Positions 46,076 to 54,686 are shown, counted from the first letter of the stretch. The stretch: DNA of 60,947 nucleotides from Thalassospira sp. (GCF_002709775.1 NZ_PAQR01000009.1:1-60947), one strand, 5' to 3'. Made by a program: numbers and translations. The notes: generated by a model from the sequence alone, not told the origin.

Positions 46076-46531
46076 TCAGCCGCCGCAACCACCGATGGTC
46101 ACTTTGACTTCTTTTTTATCCATGAAAACCTGCCCTTTGTTGGTCTTGGCGACAGCAACCACATTCTGGGTTTTCGCAAGACGCATGCGGGTTTTCGCTT
46201 CGGCTACACCGCTCATCGGCGTGAAGTGGAAGACAGCGACATCAGGGTTGGGGTTGCCTTCGGCATAGATGACAACCGATTCAACGTAGTCGTCATCGGT
46301 CATCGGGCTTGCGACAGAAACTTCAACCGGCACGGTGTTGCCGTTTTCGGCAATTTCCGGCGTATTCAATGTCAGGTCGCCGCCCATCGCGGGTTCTTTA
46401 CCACCGGCAAAGTTTTTGATGCTTTCGGCTGTGGCTTCCGGCGTGGCAGAGGCGGACAGCGAGAAGCCGAACACTCCGGCTGCAGCTGCACCGACCGATG
46501 CGCAAAGCATTTGGCGTCGTGTGAGATTCAT
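46076..46531 (-). CDS. soxY: Sulfur carrier protein SoxY
   Basis: A 151-residue Tat-exported protein (LTRRQMLCASVG) ending in the swinging-arm motif GGCGG, whose cysteine carries all sulfur intermediates of the Sox cycle. The mature domain is an immunoglobulin-like fold pairing with SoxZ. The ATG follows AGGAAACAAG. It sits 19 bases after soxX and 20 before soxZ, the classic order soxXYZAB. Confidence 0.96.
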   Translation of the reverse strand: MNLTRRQMLCASVGAAAAGVFGFSLSASATPEATAESIKNFAGGKEPAMGGDLTLNTPEIAENGNTVPVEVSVASPMTDDDYVESVVIYAEGNPNPDVAVFHFTPMSGVAEAKTRMRLAKTQNVVAVAKTNKGQVFMDKKEVKVTIGGCGG

Positions 46532-46550
46532 CTTGTTTCCTCGGTGGTTG

Positions 46551-47012
46551 TTATTCTTTGAGCGTCGTCAGATAGGCCACGACATCTTCAACTTCCTGGG
46601 CTGTCAGGATTGTTTTGCCGACCAGATCCTCGCGGACATCGACGCCGACATTCAGTGAATAGAAGCCCGGCATCACGGTCTCTTCAGAGAAGACCTCTTT
46701 GGCGTCGGCAACAATTGCGCGAAGTTCGCCTTCGCTCCAGCGATCAGCAGCACCGTCAAGGGGCGGGCCCACTTCGCCGTGGAACAGCTGTTCGATTTGC
46801 TCTTTGACTGCGTGACATGCCAGACAATTGCCAAGGCTGCGATTGGCAAAGACCTTGCGCCCGTTTTCCGGGTCCCCCGGCTGGCTGGTCAGTGGCTGGG
46901 ATACAGACATGTCATCGAATTTGACATCGGCGGGTGCAAGTTCATCAGCTGCGGCAAGGGCCGGAAGGCCAACGAGCAGGCACGCAAGAAAGGCTCTTGG
47001 TTTCCAAGACAT
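46551..47012 (-). CDS. soxX: Monohaem cytochrome c SoxX
   Basis: A 153-residue protein with signal peptide ending near AADE (22) and one haem site CLACH (C63, C66, H67); the distal ligand is probably M114 in ETVMPGFYSL. SoxX pairs with SoxA in the thiosulfate-coupling cytochrome. ATG at 47012 was preferred to a start 16 codons upstream because it begins a normal signal peptide and follows AGGAGGAAA. The 196-base gap before it holds a long inverted repeat, the likely promoter region. Confidence 0.94.
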   Translation of the reverse strand: MSWKPRAFLACLLVGLPALAAADELAPADVKFDDMSVSQPLTSQPGDPENGRKVFANRSLGNCLACHAVKEQIEQLFHGEVGPPLDGAADRWSEGELRAIVADAKEVFSEETVMPGFYSLNVGVDVREDLVGKTILTAQEVEDVVAYLTTLKE

Positions 47013-47133
47013 GGCGTTGTGTTTCCTCCTGTGACGATGTCCCTGCCCTCTGTGTGGCATATGAACATCCCCGGTCTGACATGTGGCTGCTCTAACGGCG
47101 CCTTTACTTCAAGTTATTCAAACTCAACTTTTA

Positions 47134-47178
47134 ATTCAACACATAAATATGATATTTTTAATGTGTTATGTGCTGAAT
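47134..47178. promoter_or_regulatory. Long inverted repeat upstream of soxX
   Basis: Arms ATTCAACACATAA (47134-47146) and TTATGTGCTGAAT (47166-47178) match at 12 of 13 positions around a 19-base AT-rich spacer, within the AT-rich gap between soxW and soxX (47013-47208), which has no gene. A variant of the left arm, TAATTCAATCACAAG, is at 48657 between soxV and soxS. Probable regulator site for the sox genes. Confidence 0.55.
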
Positions 47179-47208
47179 TATGATTTTTCAAGGCTCTCCG
47201 GGCGTTTG

Positions 47209-47826
47209 CTACTGCCCTAAACGGCCCTCTTCCTGAAGCTGGCGGATGATGCGGGCATGGTATTTCTGGAAGTGCTCGTCGGTTTCATAGCCCTTCTCAT
47301 TTACCCAGCGAAACATGTTCAGAAACGTCCATTTGCCAAACGCCCCGGGCATGGTCGCAACCGCTGCTTCCGCGGCACTTTTGCCATCTTCAGGCGCTTC
47401 TTCCGGCAGGAAAACGATGGTCGGGGTAAAGACATATCCCCATTTGCGCGCGGCTGTCTTTTCGCTAAGCACCTCGCCATCAAGGTCGATGACTTCTTCG
47501 TCGCCAAACATGTTGTACTGAACGACCTTGAAGTTCTCCTTGATGTAGTCTGAGACCTCAGGATCACTCAGAAGATCGGTATGCATCTTGGCGCAATAGA
47601 TGCAGCCGCGCTGCTCAAAGATCATCACAAGACGTTTGTTCTCATCACGTGCAGCCGCAATATCATCGGCAATGTCACGAAAGGTGATCGAAAACCAGTC
47701 CTGCTTGTGCAGACCGTCTTCGCCGACCGGGGCTGCTTCTGATCCGTGCGGCCAACTGACCAACAGAAATCCGGCAACCAGGTATTTCGCCAAAGGCACT
47801 CCACGCAACAGATGACGCATATTCAT
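47209..47826 (-). CDS. soxW: Thioredoxin-like protein SoxW
   Basis: A 205-residue exported thioredoxin-fold protein (signal to about residue 31) with active site CIYC (C75-C78) in FEQRGCIYCAKMH and a cis-proline loop VFTPTIVFL. SoxW receives electrons from the membrane reductase SoxV, encoded 10 bases upstream, to keep Sox proteins such as SoxY reduced. The ATG at 47826 with GGAG 7 bases upstream is chosen; the next in-frame ATG two codons on is also possible. Confidence 0.9.
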   Translation of the reverse strand: MNMRHLLRGVPLAKYLVAGFLLVSWPHGSEAAPVGEDGLHKQDWFSITFRDIADDIAAARDENKRLVMIFEQRGCIYCAKMHTDLLSDPEVSDYIKENFKVVQYNMFGDEEVIDLDGEVLSEKTAARKWGYVFTPTIVFLPEEAPEDGKSAAEAAVATMPGAFGKWTFLNMFRWVNEKGYETDEHFQKYHARIIRQLQEEGRLGQ

Positions 47827-47836
47827 GACGCAACTC

Positions 47837-48571
47837 CTATCCGAGGGTCGAAAGCGAAGGGAAAGTATCAAGCAACCACTGGGCGATGGCAGACATCTGT
47901 CCGGTCATGAACAGAATCCCCGTCAGCACAAGCAACAGCCCCATCGCCCGTTCAACATTGTGCATGTGACGTTTGAATTTCCGCGACCAGCCCACGAATT
48001 GGCCGGCAAACAGCCCCGCCAAAGCAAAGGGCAAGCCGATACCAAGCGAATAGACCGCAAGCAACCCTGCCCCGCGCAGTGCCGTGCTTTCGGCCCCGGC
48101 AACAAACAGGATCGCGGCCAGTGCCGGCCCGACACATGGTGTCCAGCCAAAGGCGAAGGCAAGCCCCATCACATAGGCCCCGACCAGCCCCGCAGGCTTG
48201 TTCGCAACATTGATCCGCGCATCGCGATACAAAAGCGATATCCGGAAAACACCCATGAAATGCAGGCCCATGATGGCAATCATGATCCCGGCAATGATCG
48301 ATAAAATGTCGAAATAGCTGGCCAGCGACTGGCCGATGACGCTTGCCGTCGCCCCGAGTGCGACAAAAATCGTGCTAAAGCCCGCAACGAATGCCAGTGC
48401 GGTAAAGAACACCTGACGTGACTTCGCACTCGCGACCGTACGATCATCAAGATCCGCAACACTAACCCCGGCCAGATAGGCAAGGTATGGCGGAACAATC
48501 GGCAAAACACATGGCGTAAAGAACGACAGCACCCCCGCAAGGAAGGCTGCGCCGAAACCGATATCAAGCAA
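47837..48571 (-). CDS. soxV: Cytochrome c biogenesis protein CcdA-like thiol transporter SoxV
   Basis: A 244-residue membrane protein with six helices and the two CcdA cysteines, C21 in FFTPCVLPIVP and C146 in GWTPCVGPA, which relay electrons from cytoplasmic thioredoxin to the periplasm. Encoded directly upstream of SoxW. It starts with TTG at 48571 preceded by GGGAGGAA at ideal distance; an ATG 5 bases upstream is out of frame. It is divergent from the SoxS-like gene. Confidence 0.92.
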   Translation of the reverse strand: MLDIGFGAAFLAGVLSFFTPCVLPIVPPYLAYLAGVSVADLDDRTVASAKSRQVFFTALAFVAGFSTIFVALGATASVIGQSLASYFDILSIIAGIMIAIMGLHFMGVFRISLLYRDARINVANKPAGLVGAYVMGLAFAFGWTPCVGPALAAILFVAGAESTALRGAGLLAVYSLGIGLPFALAGLFAGQFVGWSRKFKRHMHNVERAMGLLLVLTGILFMTGQMSAIAQWLLDTFPSLSTLG

Positions 48572-48691
48572 TGCATGTTCCTCCCGGCGCTGTGGGTAGC
48601 TGATTTTGCAATTTGTTTATCAGCGCCTTTTCAAAGCATAGTCTTTTTCATATATATAATTCAATCACAAGTTTCTGTAGAATTTAAACAC

Positions 48692-49066
48692 ATGAAAAAA
48701 CCGCACATTTCCGGTGTAATCCGGCTTACTTTAACCATATTTTTCGCATCCCAGATCTGGATGGGATCGGCGTTTGCGACCGAATTACTGATGCTTGAAC
48801 AAAAGGGATGTGCATGGTGCGTGCGCTGGCATCAGGAGATCGGCGAAGCCTATCCCAACACCAATCAGGGCAAGCAGGCCCCTCTTCGTCGGGTTGATAT
48901 CCATAAATGGCCCGAAGACCTTGACCACATCGCGCGCGAACGTGTTACACCGACATTCGTGTTGATCAGCAACAATCAGGAAGTCGCCCGTCTGCGCGGC
49001 TATCCCGGCGATCATTTTTTCTGGCCCATGCTTGATGACATGCTCTCCCAATTGCCGAACGATTAG
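48692..49066 (+). CDS. soxS: Small periplasmic thioredoxin SoxS
   Basis: A 124-residue exported protein (signal to about residue 29) with a CAWC active site (C40-C43) in EQKGCAWCVRWH and the cis-proline stretch VTPTFVLI. In Paracoccus, SoxS of this type reactivates the SoxY cysteine. The ATG at 48692 gives a proper signal peptide; a frame open 39 codons further upstream overlaps the soxV start and is rejected. The 120-base gap to soxV is AT-rich and should hold the divergent promoters. Confidence 0.88.
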   Translation: MKKPHISGVIRLTLTIFFASQIWMGSAFATELLMLEQKGCAWCVRWHQEIGEAYPNTNQGKQAPLRRVDIHKWPEDLDHIARERVTPTFVLISNNQEVARLRGYPGDHFFWPMLDDMLSQLPND

Positions 49067-49118
49067 GAAAACTGTATATTCGGTTTGAAGCACAGCTACG
49101 GATCGTGTATTGACCTAG

Positions 49119-49139
49119 ATGTCCGTATAGTTTGGACAT
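49119..49139. promoter_or_regulatory. Inverted repeat upstream of the ArsR-type regulator
   Basis: Perfect 6-base arms ATGTCC and GGACAT with a 9-base spacer lie 39 bases before the regulator's ATG, next to TTGACC at 49110. Position fits an autoregulatory site or promoter element. Confidence 0.45.
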
Positions 49140-49178
49140 TAACGGCTTTGGCCCCACAACCAATGAGCACAGCAAACG

Positions 49179-49541
49179 ATGGCCCTACCACGTTTCAAGC
49201 AAGACATGGACTCGACCGAAGCCGAAGCTCTCCTCAAACAGGCGCGCAAGGCCAGCGAAATGCTCAAGGCGCTGTCGCATGAGACGCGCTTGCTGATTCT
49301 GTGCATCCTGCAGGAAGGCGAAAAATCGGTATCGGATCTCGAAGAAATTCTTTCCATGCCCCAGGCCGTTGTTTCCCAGCAACTGGCACGGCTTCGCATT
49401 GATGGTCTGGTCTCGGCCCGGCGTGATGGACGCATGATCTATTACCGCATTGTCGATACCGAAATGGCGACGATCATTGGCACGCTTTATGACCTGTTCT
49501 GTGCCCCGGTCCGCGAAGACGAAAAAGCTGCTGCTGAATAA
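49179..49541 (+). CDS. soxR: ArsR-family persulfide-responsive repressor (SoxR/BigR/SqrR type)
   Basis: A 120-residue winged-helix protein. The helix-turn-helix region is about 50-75 (VSDLEEILSMPQAVVSQQLARL). C42 in LLILCILQEG and C108 in DLFCAP match in number and setting the cysteine pair that forms a di- or tetrasulfide bridge in BigR and the equivalent pair in SqrR, so it should repress sox or related genes until sulfane sulfur appears. It has no metal-site cysteines of the classical ArsR type. It lies between soxS and the YeeE/YedE transporter gene. Confidence 0.9.
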   Translation: MALPRFKQDMDSTEAEALLKQARKASEMLKALSHETRLLILCILQEGEKSVSDLEEILSMPQAVVSQQLARLRIDGLVSARRDGRMIYYRIVDTEMATIIGTLYDLFCAPVREDEKAAAE

Positions 49542-49650
49542 GCAGCAACCACTGATCGAAAAGCTCTCTTGAATTAGAACAAAAAAAACGTCACGATTCC
49601 GCCAGCGCCTTGGCAAAAAATTACAATCAACAAGGCGGGAGGAAAACGTC

Positions 49651-50745
49651 ATGCTGGGTTTGGATAATCCCTGGGCCCTGCCGCTTGCCGGTATCTTGAC
49701 CGGGATTGTGGTGGGATTTGTCGCACGCCGACAACATTTTTGCACGATGGCAGCTCTTGAACGCTATTGGTTTGCCGCCAACAGCATCGGCCTGCGCGCC
49801 TGGGTTCTGGCGGCGATCACCGCCCTGCTTTGCACCCAAACATTCGTCGCCCTTGGCGTGATCAATCTTTCCAACAGTTTTTACATCACCCCGACCCTGC
49901 CAATTGCCGGCAGCATTCTGGGCGGGTTAATGTTTGGTTTTGGTATGGCCTTTGTCGGCACCTGCGGCTTTGGCGCCATCATTCGTTTGGGCGGTGGTAA
50001 TTTGCGCGCACTGGTCGTCCTGACCGGCATCGGGCTTGCCGCCATTGCCGCATTGCGCGGGGTAACCGGCCATTTTCGCGTCTGGTTCCTTGACCCGCTA
50101 TCGATTGAATTTACCTCTGCCGGGTCCCAATCCATCGGTGCCATCCTGTCGCATGCAAGCGGTGTTGATTTGCACTACCCGATTGCCTTGCTGGCCAGCG
50201 CTGTCGGGCTTTGGTGGGTGTTTCGTAGTTCTGATTTCCGCGCTGAACGGGCCAAGGCGCTTGGCGCTATTGTGATCGGGGCCTGCATTTCGCTTGGCTG
50301 GGTCTGGACGACGACATTTGCGCAGTATCGCTTCGTTGAAACACAGATCGAAGCCGGATCCTTCGTCACCCCGGTCGGCGATACCATCATGCAGATCATC
50401 ACCGTCACCGGCATTCTGCCCGATTACGGGGTTGGTCTGGTGATCGGGGTGTTTCTTGGTGCGGCACTGGCGGCCTGGAAAAGCAACGATTTGCGTTGGG
50501 AAGCCTGCGACGATGCACGTGAATTGGGCCGCCATCTTCTGGGCGCGTTCTTGATGGGTACGGGTGGCGTTTTCGCCCTCGGTTGCACCATCGGCCAAGG
50601 GGTTAGTGCCTTTTCCACCCTGGCGATCTCATCACCGATTGTCATGATCTCGATCGCAATCGGCGCGCGTGTGGGTCTTGGCGTTCTGCTTGAAGGATCA
50701 CCATTTGGCTTCCTGCGCGCGATCTCCCTGCGCTGGCACGGTTAA
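49651..50745 (+). CDS. YeeE/YedE family sulfur-compound transporter (SoxT-like)
   Basis: A 364-residue membrane protein with about ten helices in two halves. Family cysteines are present in RQHFCTMAALE (near residue 31), VGTCGFGAIIRLGGG and ALGCTIGQGVSAFSTL; in the related YeeE such cysteines pass thiosulfate through the membrane. Genes of this family in sox clusters are called soxT and may import thiosulfate or exchange sulfur compounds. It follows the regulator gene in the same direction; a GGCGGGAGGAAA site precedes the ATG. Confidence 0.9.
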   Translation: MLGLDNPWALPLAGILTGIVVGFVARRQHFCTMAALERYWFAANSIGLRAWVLAAITALLCTQTFVALGVINLSNSFYITPTLPIAGSILGGLMFGFGMAFVGTCGFGAIIRLGGGNLRALVVLTGIGLAAIAALRGVTGHFRVWFLDPLSIEFTSAGSQSIGAILSHASGVDLHYPIALLASAVGLWWVFRSSDFRAERAKALGAIVIGACISLGWVWTTTFAQYRFVETQIEAGSFVTPVGDTIMQIITVTGILPDYGVGLVIGVFLGAALAAWKSNDLRWEACDDARELGRHLLGAFLMGTGGVFALGCTIGQGVSAFSTLAISSPIVMISIAIGARVGLGVLLEGSPFGFLRAISLRWHG

Positions 50746-50770
50746 CAACCAAGACCCGAAGGCCAATCAA

Positions 50771-51709
50771 TTACCCGGCCGCGACAAACCGGTAGGCAGC
50801 ACCATCCCGCTCGACCATGCCCAAACCCGGATGTGGCATATGGAAGCCGATAATCCGCGATCCATCTGTTGCCAGGCGATCGAGCAGCATCTTGCGTGTG
50901 GCGATGCCTTTCTCAGCGTCCTGATCCGATCCGCTTGGCCATTCAGGATGCGCCAGCGATACTGCCACATTGGTGATGGCATCCCCAACAACAAGCGCAC
51001 TGTTTGATCCGTCATGGATCATGAAAGACGTATGGCCCGGTGTATGACCGGCGGTATCAACTGCCTCGACACCCGATACCACTTCGGCACCATATTCGAA
51101 CAACTCGATACGGTCTTCGAGGAACGCCATACGGTTGCGCGCCCCGACAACAAAGCTTTTGCGCGCTTCTGGCGTTTTCTCAAGCGTATCCTCAGCCTGC
51201 CAGTATTCCCACTCGACCCGGTTCATGTGATAGCGCGCATCGGCAAAGATCAGCTCATCGAAATCATCGATCAGCCCCCACAGATGATCGGGATGGGCGT
51301 GGGTAAAGACAATATCGGTGATTTCATCGGGGCTGACGCCGGCCGCATCAATGTTGTCCATCAGCTTGCCCGCCGATGGCATGAAATTCGGCCCCGCACC
51401 GACATCAAACATCACCACCCGGTCGCCATGCCGCAACACGGTGATATTGCAATCGGGCAACAACGCATCGGTCGATTGGCCCGCGGCTTTCAGAAAGGCA
51501 ACAAGTTCATCCTGGGCCACGTCAGGAAAGGCAAATGATAGCGGTAACATCAGATTACCATCCGAGATAACCGTGATGTCAGACGCCCCAAGTTTCAGGG
51601 ATCCAAGCGCCGATGCGGCTCCGGGAAACATCCCGGCCGCCCCCATGCCGGCCAGCGCCAGCGAAGATTTCAGAACATCACGACGCGACCAAAAATCGTT
51701 TCCAGACAT
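50771..51709 (-). CDS. Tat-exported metallo-beta-lactamase fold hydrolase (SoxH-like)
   Basis: A 312-residue protein with a Tat signal (SRRDVLKSSLALAG) and the MBL metal site VFTHAHPDHLWG, then DTAGHTPGHTSFMI and LVVGDAI. Proteins of this type near sox operons are called SoxH; they are not needed for lithotrophic thiosulfate growth in Paracoccus, and their substrate is unknown. Glyoxalase- or thioesterase-like chemistry is possible. ATG at 51709 follows GGAGG; an ATG 19 codons upstream is rejected. It is convergent with the YeeE gene. Confidence 0.85.
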   Translation of the reverse strand: MSGNDFWSRRDVLKSSLALAGMGAAGMFPGAASALGSLKLGASDITVISDGNLMLPLSFAFPDVAQDELVAFLKAAGQSTDALLPDCNITVLRHGDRVVMFDVGAGPNFMPSAGKLMDNIDAAGVSPDEITDIVFTHAHPDHLWGLIDDFDELIFADARYHMNRVEWEYWQAEDTLEKTPEARKSFVVGARNRMAFLEDRIELFEYGAEVVSGVEAVDTAGHTPGHTSFMIHDGSNSALVVGDAITNVAVSLAHPEWPSGSDQDAEKGIATRKMLLDRLATDGSRIIGFHMPHPGLGMVERDGAAYRFVAAG

Positions 51710-51751
51710 TGCATCCTCCACATATATGTTTTTTTGAATGAATGCACTCAT

Positions 51752-51768
51752 GGTTGATTTGGTCAACC
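51752..51768. promoter_or_regulatory. Palindrome upstream of the SoxH-like gene
   Basis: Perfect 6-base arms GGTTGA and TCAACC with a 5-base spacer, 43 bases before the start of the SoxH-like gene. Candidate operator. Confidence 0.4.
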
Positions 51769-51810
51769 TAAAAACACACTTTGCCGAAACATGCGCACAC
51801 CAAACGCACC

Positions 51811-51829
51811 GGATATTTCATCAATATCC
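51811..51829. promoter_or_regulatory. Seven-base inverted repeat between ectR and the SoxH-like gene
   Basis: GGATATT-TCATC-AATATCC is a perfect 7-5-7 palindrome. It shares the 10-mer ATATTTCATC with a repeat upstream of ectA at 52536-52545, so the same regulator may recognise both. Confidence 0.4.
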
Positions 51830-51907
51830 AGTTGTCGCGACGACGTTTACTCTTTGGCTTTCTTGTTTAATTGCAGCGCCTTGGCAGAAACTTCAAAAGT
51901 GCCCTCT

Positions 51908-52396
51908 TCAGCGGCGATCTGTCACGCGTTCGACAATCACATCGTGATCAAGAACCGGGGCAACATCGATGTCACTGGCATCCATCATGCCCGAAACACG
52001 CTGAAGGGCTGCAATCAAAAATGTCTGCTCCCATTCCTCGAGGCCGTTGAAATTCTCGGAGAAACGGTCATGAAGCGCCATCGGCGCACGATCCAGAATT
52101 GCCCTGCCCTGATCGGTCAATCGCACAAAGACTTTGCGTTTGTCACTATCCCCACGCTCGCGCGTGACAAGCTCCATCGCCTGCAACTTGTCGACAAGGG
52201 CGGTGGTTGAAGCCTGGGCCAGATTGACCTTGGCCGCGATCTGGCCAACCGTCATCTCGCCGAATTCCTCCAGTGACTGCAAAACAAGAAGCTGGGACGT
52301 TTTCAGTCCGGTAATCTTGCCAAGCTTTTTGGCGTGGATATCACTCGCGCGTAAAATACGGCGGATCGAGATCAACGCTTCATGCAATTTATCCAT
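51908..52396 (-). CDS. ectR: MarR-family regulator EctR
   Basis: A 162-residue winged-helix protein with LKTSQLLVLQSLEEFGEMTVGQIAAKVNLAQASTTALVDKL and the wing ERGDSDKRKVFVRLT. The adjacent, divergent ectABC-ask operon and the N-terminal ALISIRRILRASDIHAKKLGKITGL identify it as EctR, the salt-responsive repressor of ectoine genes known from methylotrophs. ATG at 52396 gives the usual MarR length; the frame stays open to an ATG at 52501. The 323-base gap to ectA is AT-rich with candidate operators. Confidence 0.88.
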   Translation of the reverse strand: MDKLHEALISIRRILRASDIHAKKLGKITGLKTSQLLVLQSLEEFGEMTVGQIAAKVNLAQASTTALVDKLQAMELVTRERGDSDKRKVFVRLTDQGRAILDRAPMALHDRFSENFNGLEEWEQTFLIAALQRVSGMMDASDIDVAPVLDHDVIVERVTDRR

Positions 52397-52534
52397 TGTT
52401 ATTTTCCGGGCATCTTCTGTTTCCTGTAGCAAACGCTGTTTTAGCCGCAGACAGTGGGCTGTGCAACGCTTTAAGACACTTTTATATCGAATTCCGATCA
52501 TTTATTCCATCGATATTCGCTTCATTGAGGAAAC

Positions 52535-52556
52535 AATATTTCATCGAAAGAATATT
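52535..52556. promoter_or_regulatory. AATATT-N10-AATATT repeat in the ectR/ectA promoter region
   Basis: Two copies of the self-complementary hexamer AATATT are spaced 10 bases apart, forming a 22-base dyad centred about 174 bases upstream of the chosen ectA start. The gap 52397-52719 has no other supported feature. A candidate EctR site; no clear -35/-10 pair could be fixed. Confidence 0.4.
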
Positions 52557-52719
52557 ATCCCTATCGAAGGGCGATCTATCATTGTTTTGTTGATTTTCAA
52601 TATATTACTGCATTTCACAGGAAAGTCACATAGAAGGGGTTGATCCATTTCCATCGTTGTTCTATATATCCTTCGCGACATAAATGATCGTGTATCGAAA
52701 TAACAGAGCAGGCAGACCG

Positions 52720-53268
52720 ATGAAAATTGCCAACACAAACGGCAATACCGGCCAGAAAGCCAACCTGATTATCCGAAAACCCAAGGCCACAGACGGCGCT
52801 GCGGTAAACAACCTTATCGCCGACTGCAAGCCGCTGGATGAAAACTCGATGTATTGCAATCTGCTGCAGTGCTCGCATTTCGCGGACACATGCGCGATTG
52901 CCGAACTGAATGGCGAAGCTGTCGGCTTCGTTTCGGGTTACATCGTTCCTGATAAACCTGAACAGCTTTTCATCTGGCAGGTTGCCGTTTCGCCCAAGGC
53001 CCGTGGCCTGCGTCTGGCGAAGCGTCTGATCCTTGATATTCTGGATCGTCCGTCCTGCCATGACGTCTCGCAGCTGAACACGACGATCACCTCGACGAAC
53101 GCACCGTCGCAGGGTGTCTTCCGTTCTGTTGCACGTGAACTGGGTGCTGACGTCAAACGCAAGGTCCAGTTCGAACGCGAAACGCACTTTGAAGGCGCCG
53201 CTGCCAGCGAAATTCTGTGGCAGATCGGTCCGTTCGAGCGCGAAGACGTCGAACGCGTCGCCGCCTAA
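52720..53268 (+). CDS. ectA: L-2,4-diaminobutyrate acetyltransferase EctA
   Basis: A 182-residue GNAT acetyltransferase, second step of ectoine synthesis (acetyl-CoA plus diaminobutyrate to N-gamma-acetyl-diaminobutyrate). Family segments: IRKPKATDGAAVNNLIADCKPLDENSMYCNLL, the acetyl-CoA site VAVSPKARGLRLAKRLI, and LNTTITSTNAPSQGVFR. ATG at 52720 is chosen by length; an ATG 12 codons upstream at 52684 also lacks a good Shine-Dalgarno and cannot be excluded. First gene of ectABC-ask, divergent from ectR. Confidence 0.94.
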   Translation: MKIANTNGNTGQKANLIIRKPKATDGAAVNNLIADCKPLDENSMYCNLLQCSHFADTCAIAELNGEAVGFVSGYIVPDKPEQLFIWQVAVSPKARGLRLAKRLILDILDRPSCHDVSQLNTTITSTNAPSQGVFRSVARELGADVKRKVQFERETHFEGAAASEILWQIGPFEREDVERVAA

Positions 53269-53394
53269 GCCGGCTGACCAACTTTCCCCACCTTTCATGC
53301 ACGAAATGGCACGGCCATTTTTGGAACATCCGGCAGGCCGGAACGTTTGGCATGACAGGTGGACTTGATTTTTCCCAATATGAAAGAGGGAACC

Positions 53395-54678
53395 ATGACT
53401 GTATTTGATCGCCTTGAATCGGAAGTTCAGAGCTATGCACGCTCCTTCCCCGTAACCTTTGAAAAGGCAGAAGGCGCCTGGCTGACCGATGATAACGGCA
53501 ACCGTTATCTTGATTTCCTTGCCGGTGCCGGCAGCCTGAACTATGGCCATAACCATCCTGTCCTGCAGGAAAAGCTGATTGACTACATTAAATCAAACGG
53601 CGTGACCCATGGTCTCGATATGCACACCAAGGCCAAGGCAGCCTTCCTTGAAGCGCTTGAAAGCAAAATCTTCAAGCCGCGTGACATGGAATACAAGGTT
53701 CAGTTTACCGGCCCGACCGGCACCAACGCCGTCGAAGCCGCCCTTAAGCTGGCCCGCCGCGTCAAAGGCCGCGAAACCGTGATTTCATTCACCAATGGTT
53801 TCCATGGCTGCACCCTGGGTTCGCTTGCCATCACCGGTAACGAACACCATCGTGGCGCTGCTGGCGTATCGCTTGATAACGCTGTAGCCGTCCCGTTTGA
53901 CGGTTACATGGGTGATGGTGCCGATACCACCGAATATCTGGACCGTGTCCTTTCGGACAACTCCAGTGGTATTGCCCTGCCTGCCGCGGTCATCGTTGAA
54001 ACCCTTCAGGGTGAAGGTGGCCTGAATGCAGCTGATTTCGGTTGGCTCAAGAACCTCGAGAAGGTCTGCCGCAAGCACGACATCCTTCTGATTGTTGATG
54101 ACATTCAGGCAGGTTGTGGTCGTACCGGTACGTTCTTCAGCTTCGAGCCCGCAGGCATCAAGCCTGACATGATCACGCTGTCGAAATCGCTTTCGGCTTA
54201 TGGTCTTCCGCTTGCTGTTCTGCTGATGAAGCCGGAACTTGATGTCTGGCATCCGGGTGAACATAACGGCACCTTCCGTGGTAACAACCACGCCTTTGTC
54301 ACTGCCGCTGCTGCCCTTGAGCACTTCTGGTCGGATGACAAGTTTGCCGCTGATGTTCGCGACAAGGCTGCATTCCTTGAAACGCGCCTGACGGAGATCG
54401 TTGATCGCTATGGCGATGGCAAACTCTATCGCAAGGGCCGCGGCCTGATGCAGGGTATCTGCTTTGAAAGTGGCGAACTGGCATCCAAGGTCACCAACGA
54501 ATGCTTCAAGCATAACCTTGTGATCGAAACCAGTGGCCCGGAAGATGAAGTGGTCAAATGTCTTGTCCCGCTGATCATCTCCAAGCAGGATCTTGCACAT
54601 GGTCTGGAAATCCTTGAACTGGCAACCGCCAAAGCCATGGGCAAGGAAGTCTCCCCGGCCAAAGCAGCCGCTGAGTAA
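53395..54678 (+). CDS. ectB: Diaminobutyrate-2-oxoglutarate transaminase EctB
   Basis: A 427-residue class III PLP aminotransferase making L-2,4-diaminobutyrate from aspartate semialdehyde with glutamate. PLP lysine is K264 in ITLSKSLSAYG, the ring-contacting aspartate is in IVDDIQAGCGRTG (235-236), and NGFHGCTLGSLA is also typical. ATG at 53395 follows AGAGGG. It is 126 bases after ectA and is followed by a GC-rich hairpin before ectC. A 311-codon open frame on the other strand is a shadow. Confidence 0.96.
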   Translation: MTVFDRLESEVQSYARSFPVTFEKAEGAWLTDDNGNRYLDFLAGAGSLNYGHNHPVLQEKLIDYIKSNGVTHGLDMHTKAKAAFLEALESKIFKPRDMEYKVQFTGPTGTNAVEAALKLARRVKGRETVISFTNGFHGCTLGSLAITGNEHHRGAAGVSLDNAVAVPFDGYMGDGADTTEYLDRVLSDNSSGIALPAAVIVETLQGEGGLNAADFGWLKNLEKVCRKHDILLIVDDIQAGCGRTGTFFSFEPAGIKPDMITLSKSLSAYGLPLAVLLMKPELDVWHPGEHNGTFRGNNHAFVTAAAALEHFWSDDKFAADVRDKAAFLETRLTEIVDRYGDGKLYRKGRGLMQGICFESGELASKVTNECFKHNLVIETSGPEDEVVKCLVPLIISKQDLAHGLEILELATAKAMGKEVSPAKAAAE

Positions 54679-54686
54679 CAAAAGTT

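Noticed and set aside
48575..48691. 39-codon N-terminal extension of SoxS
   Set aside because: It would overlap the divergent soxV start and bury the signal peptide.
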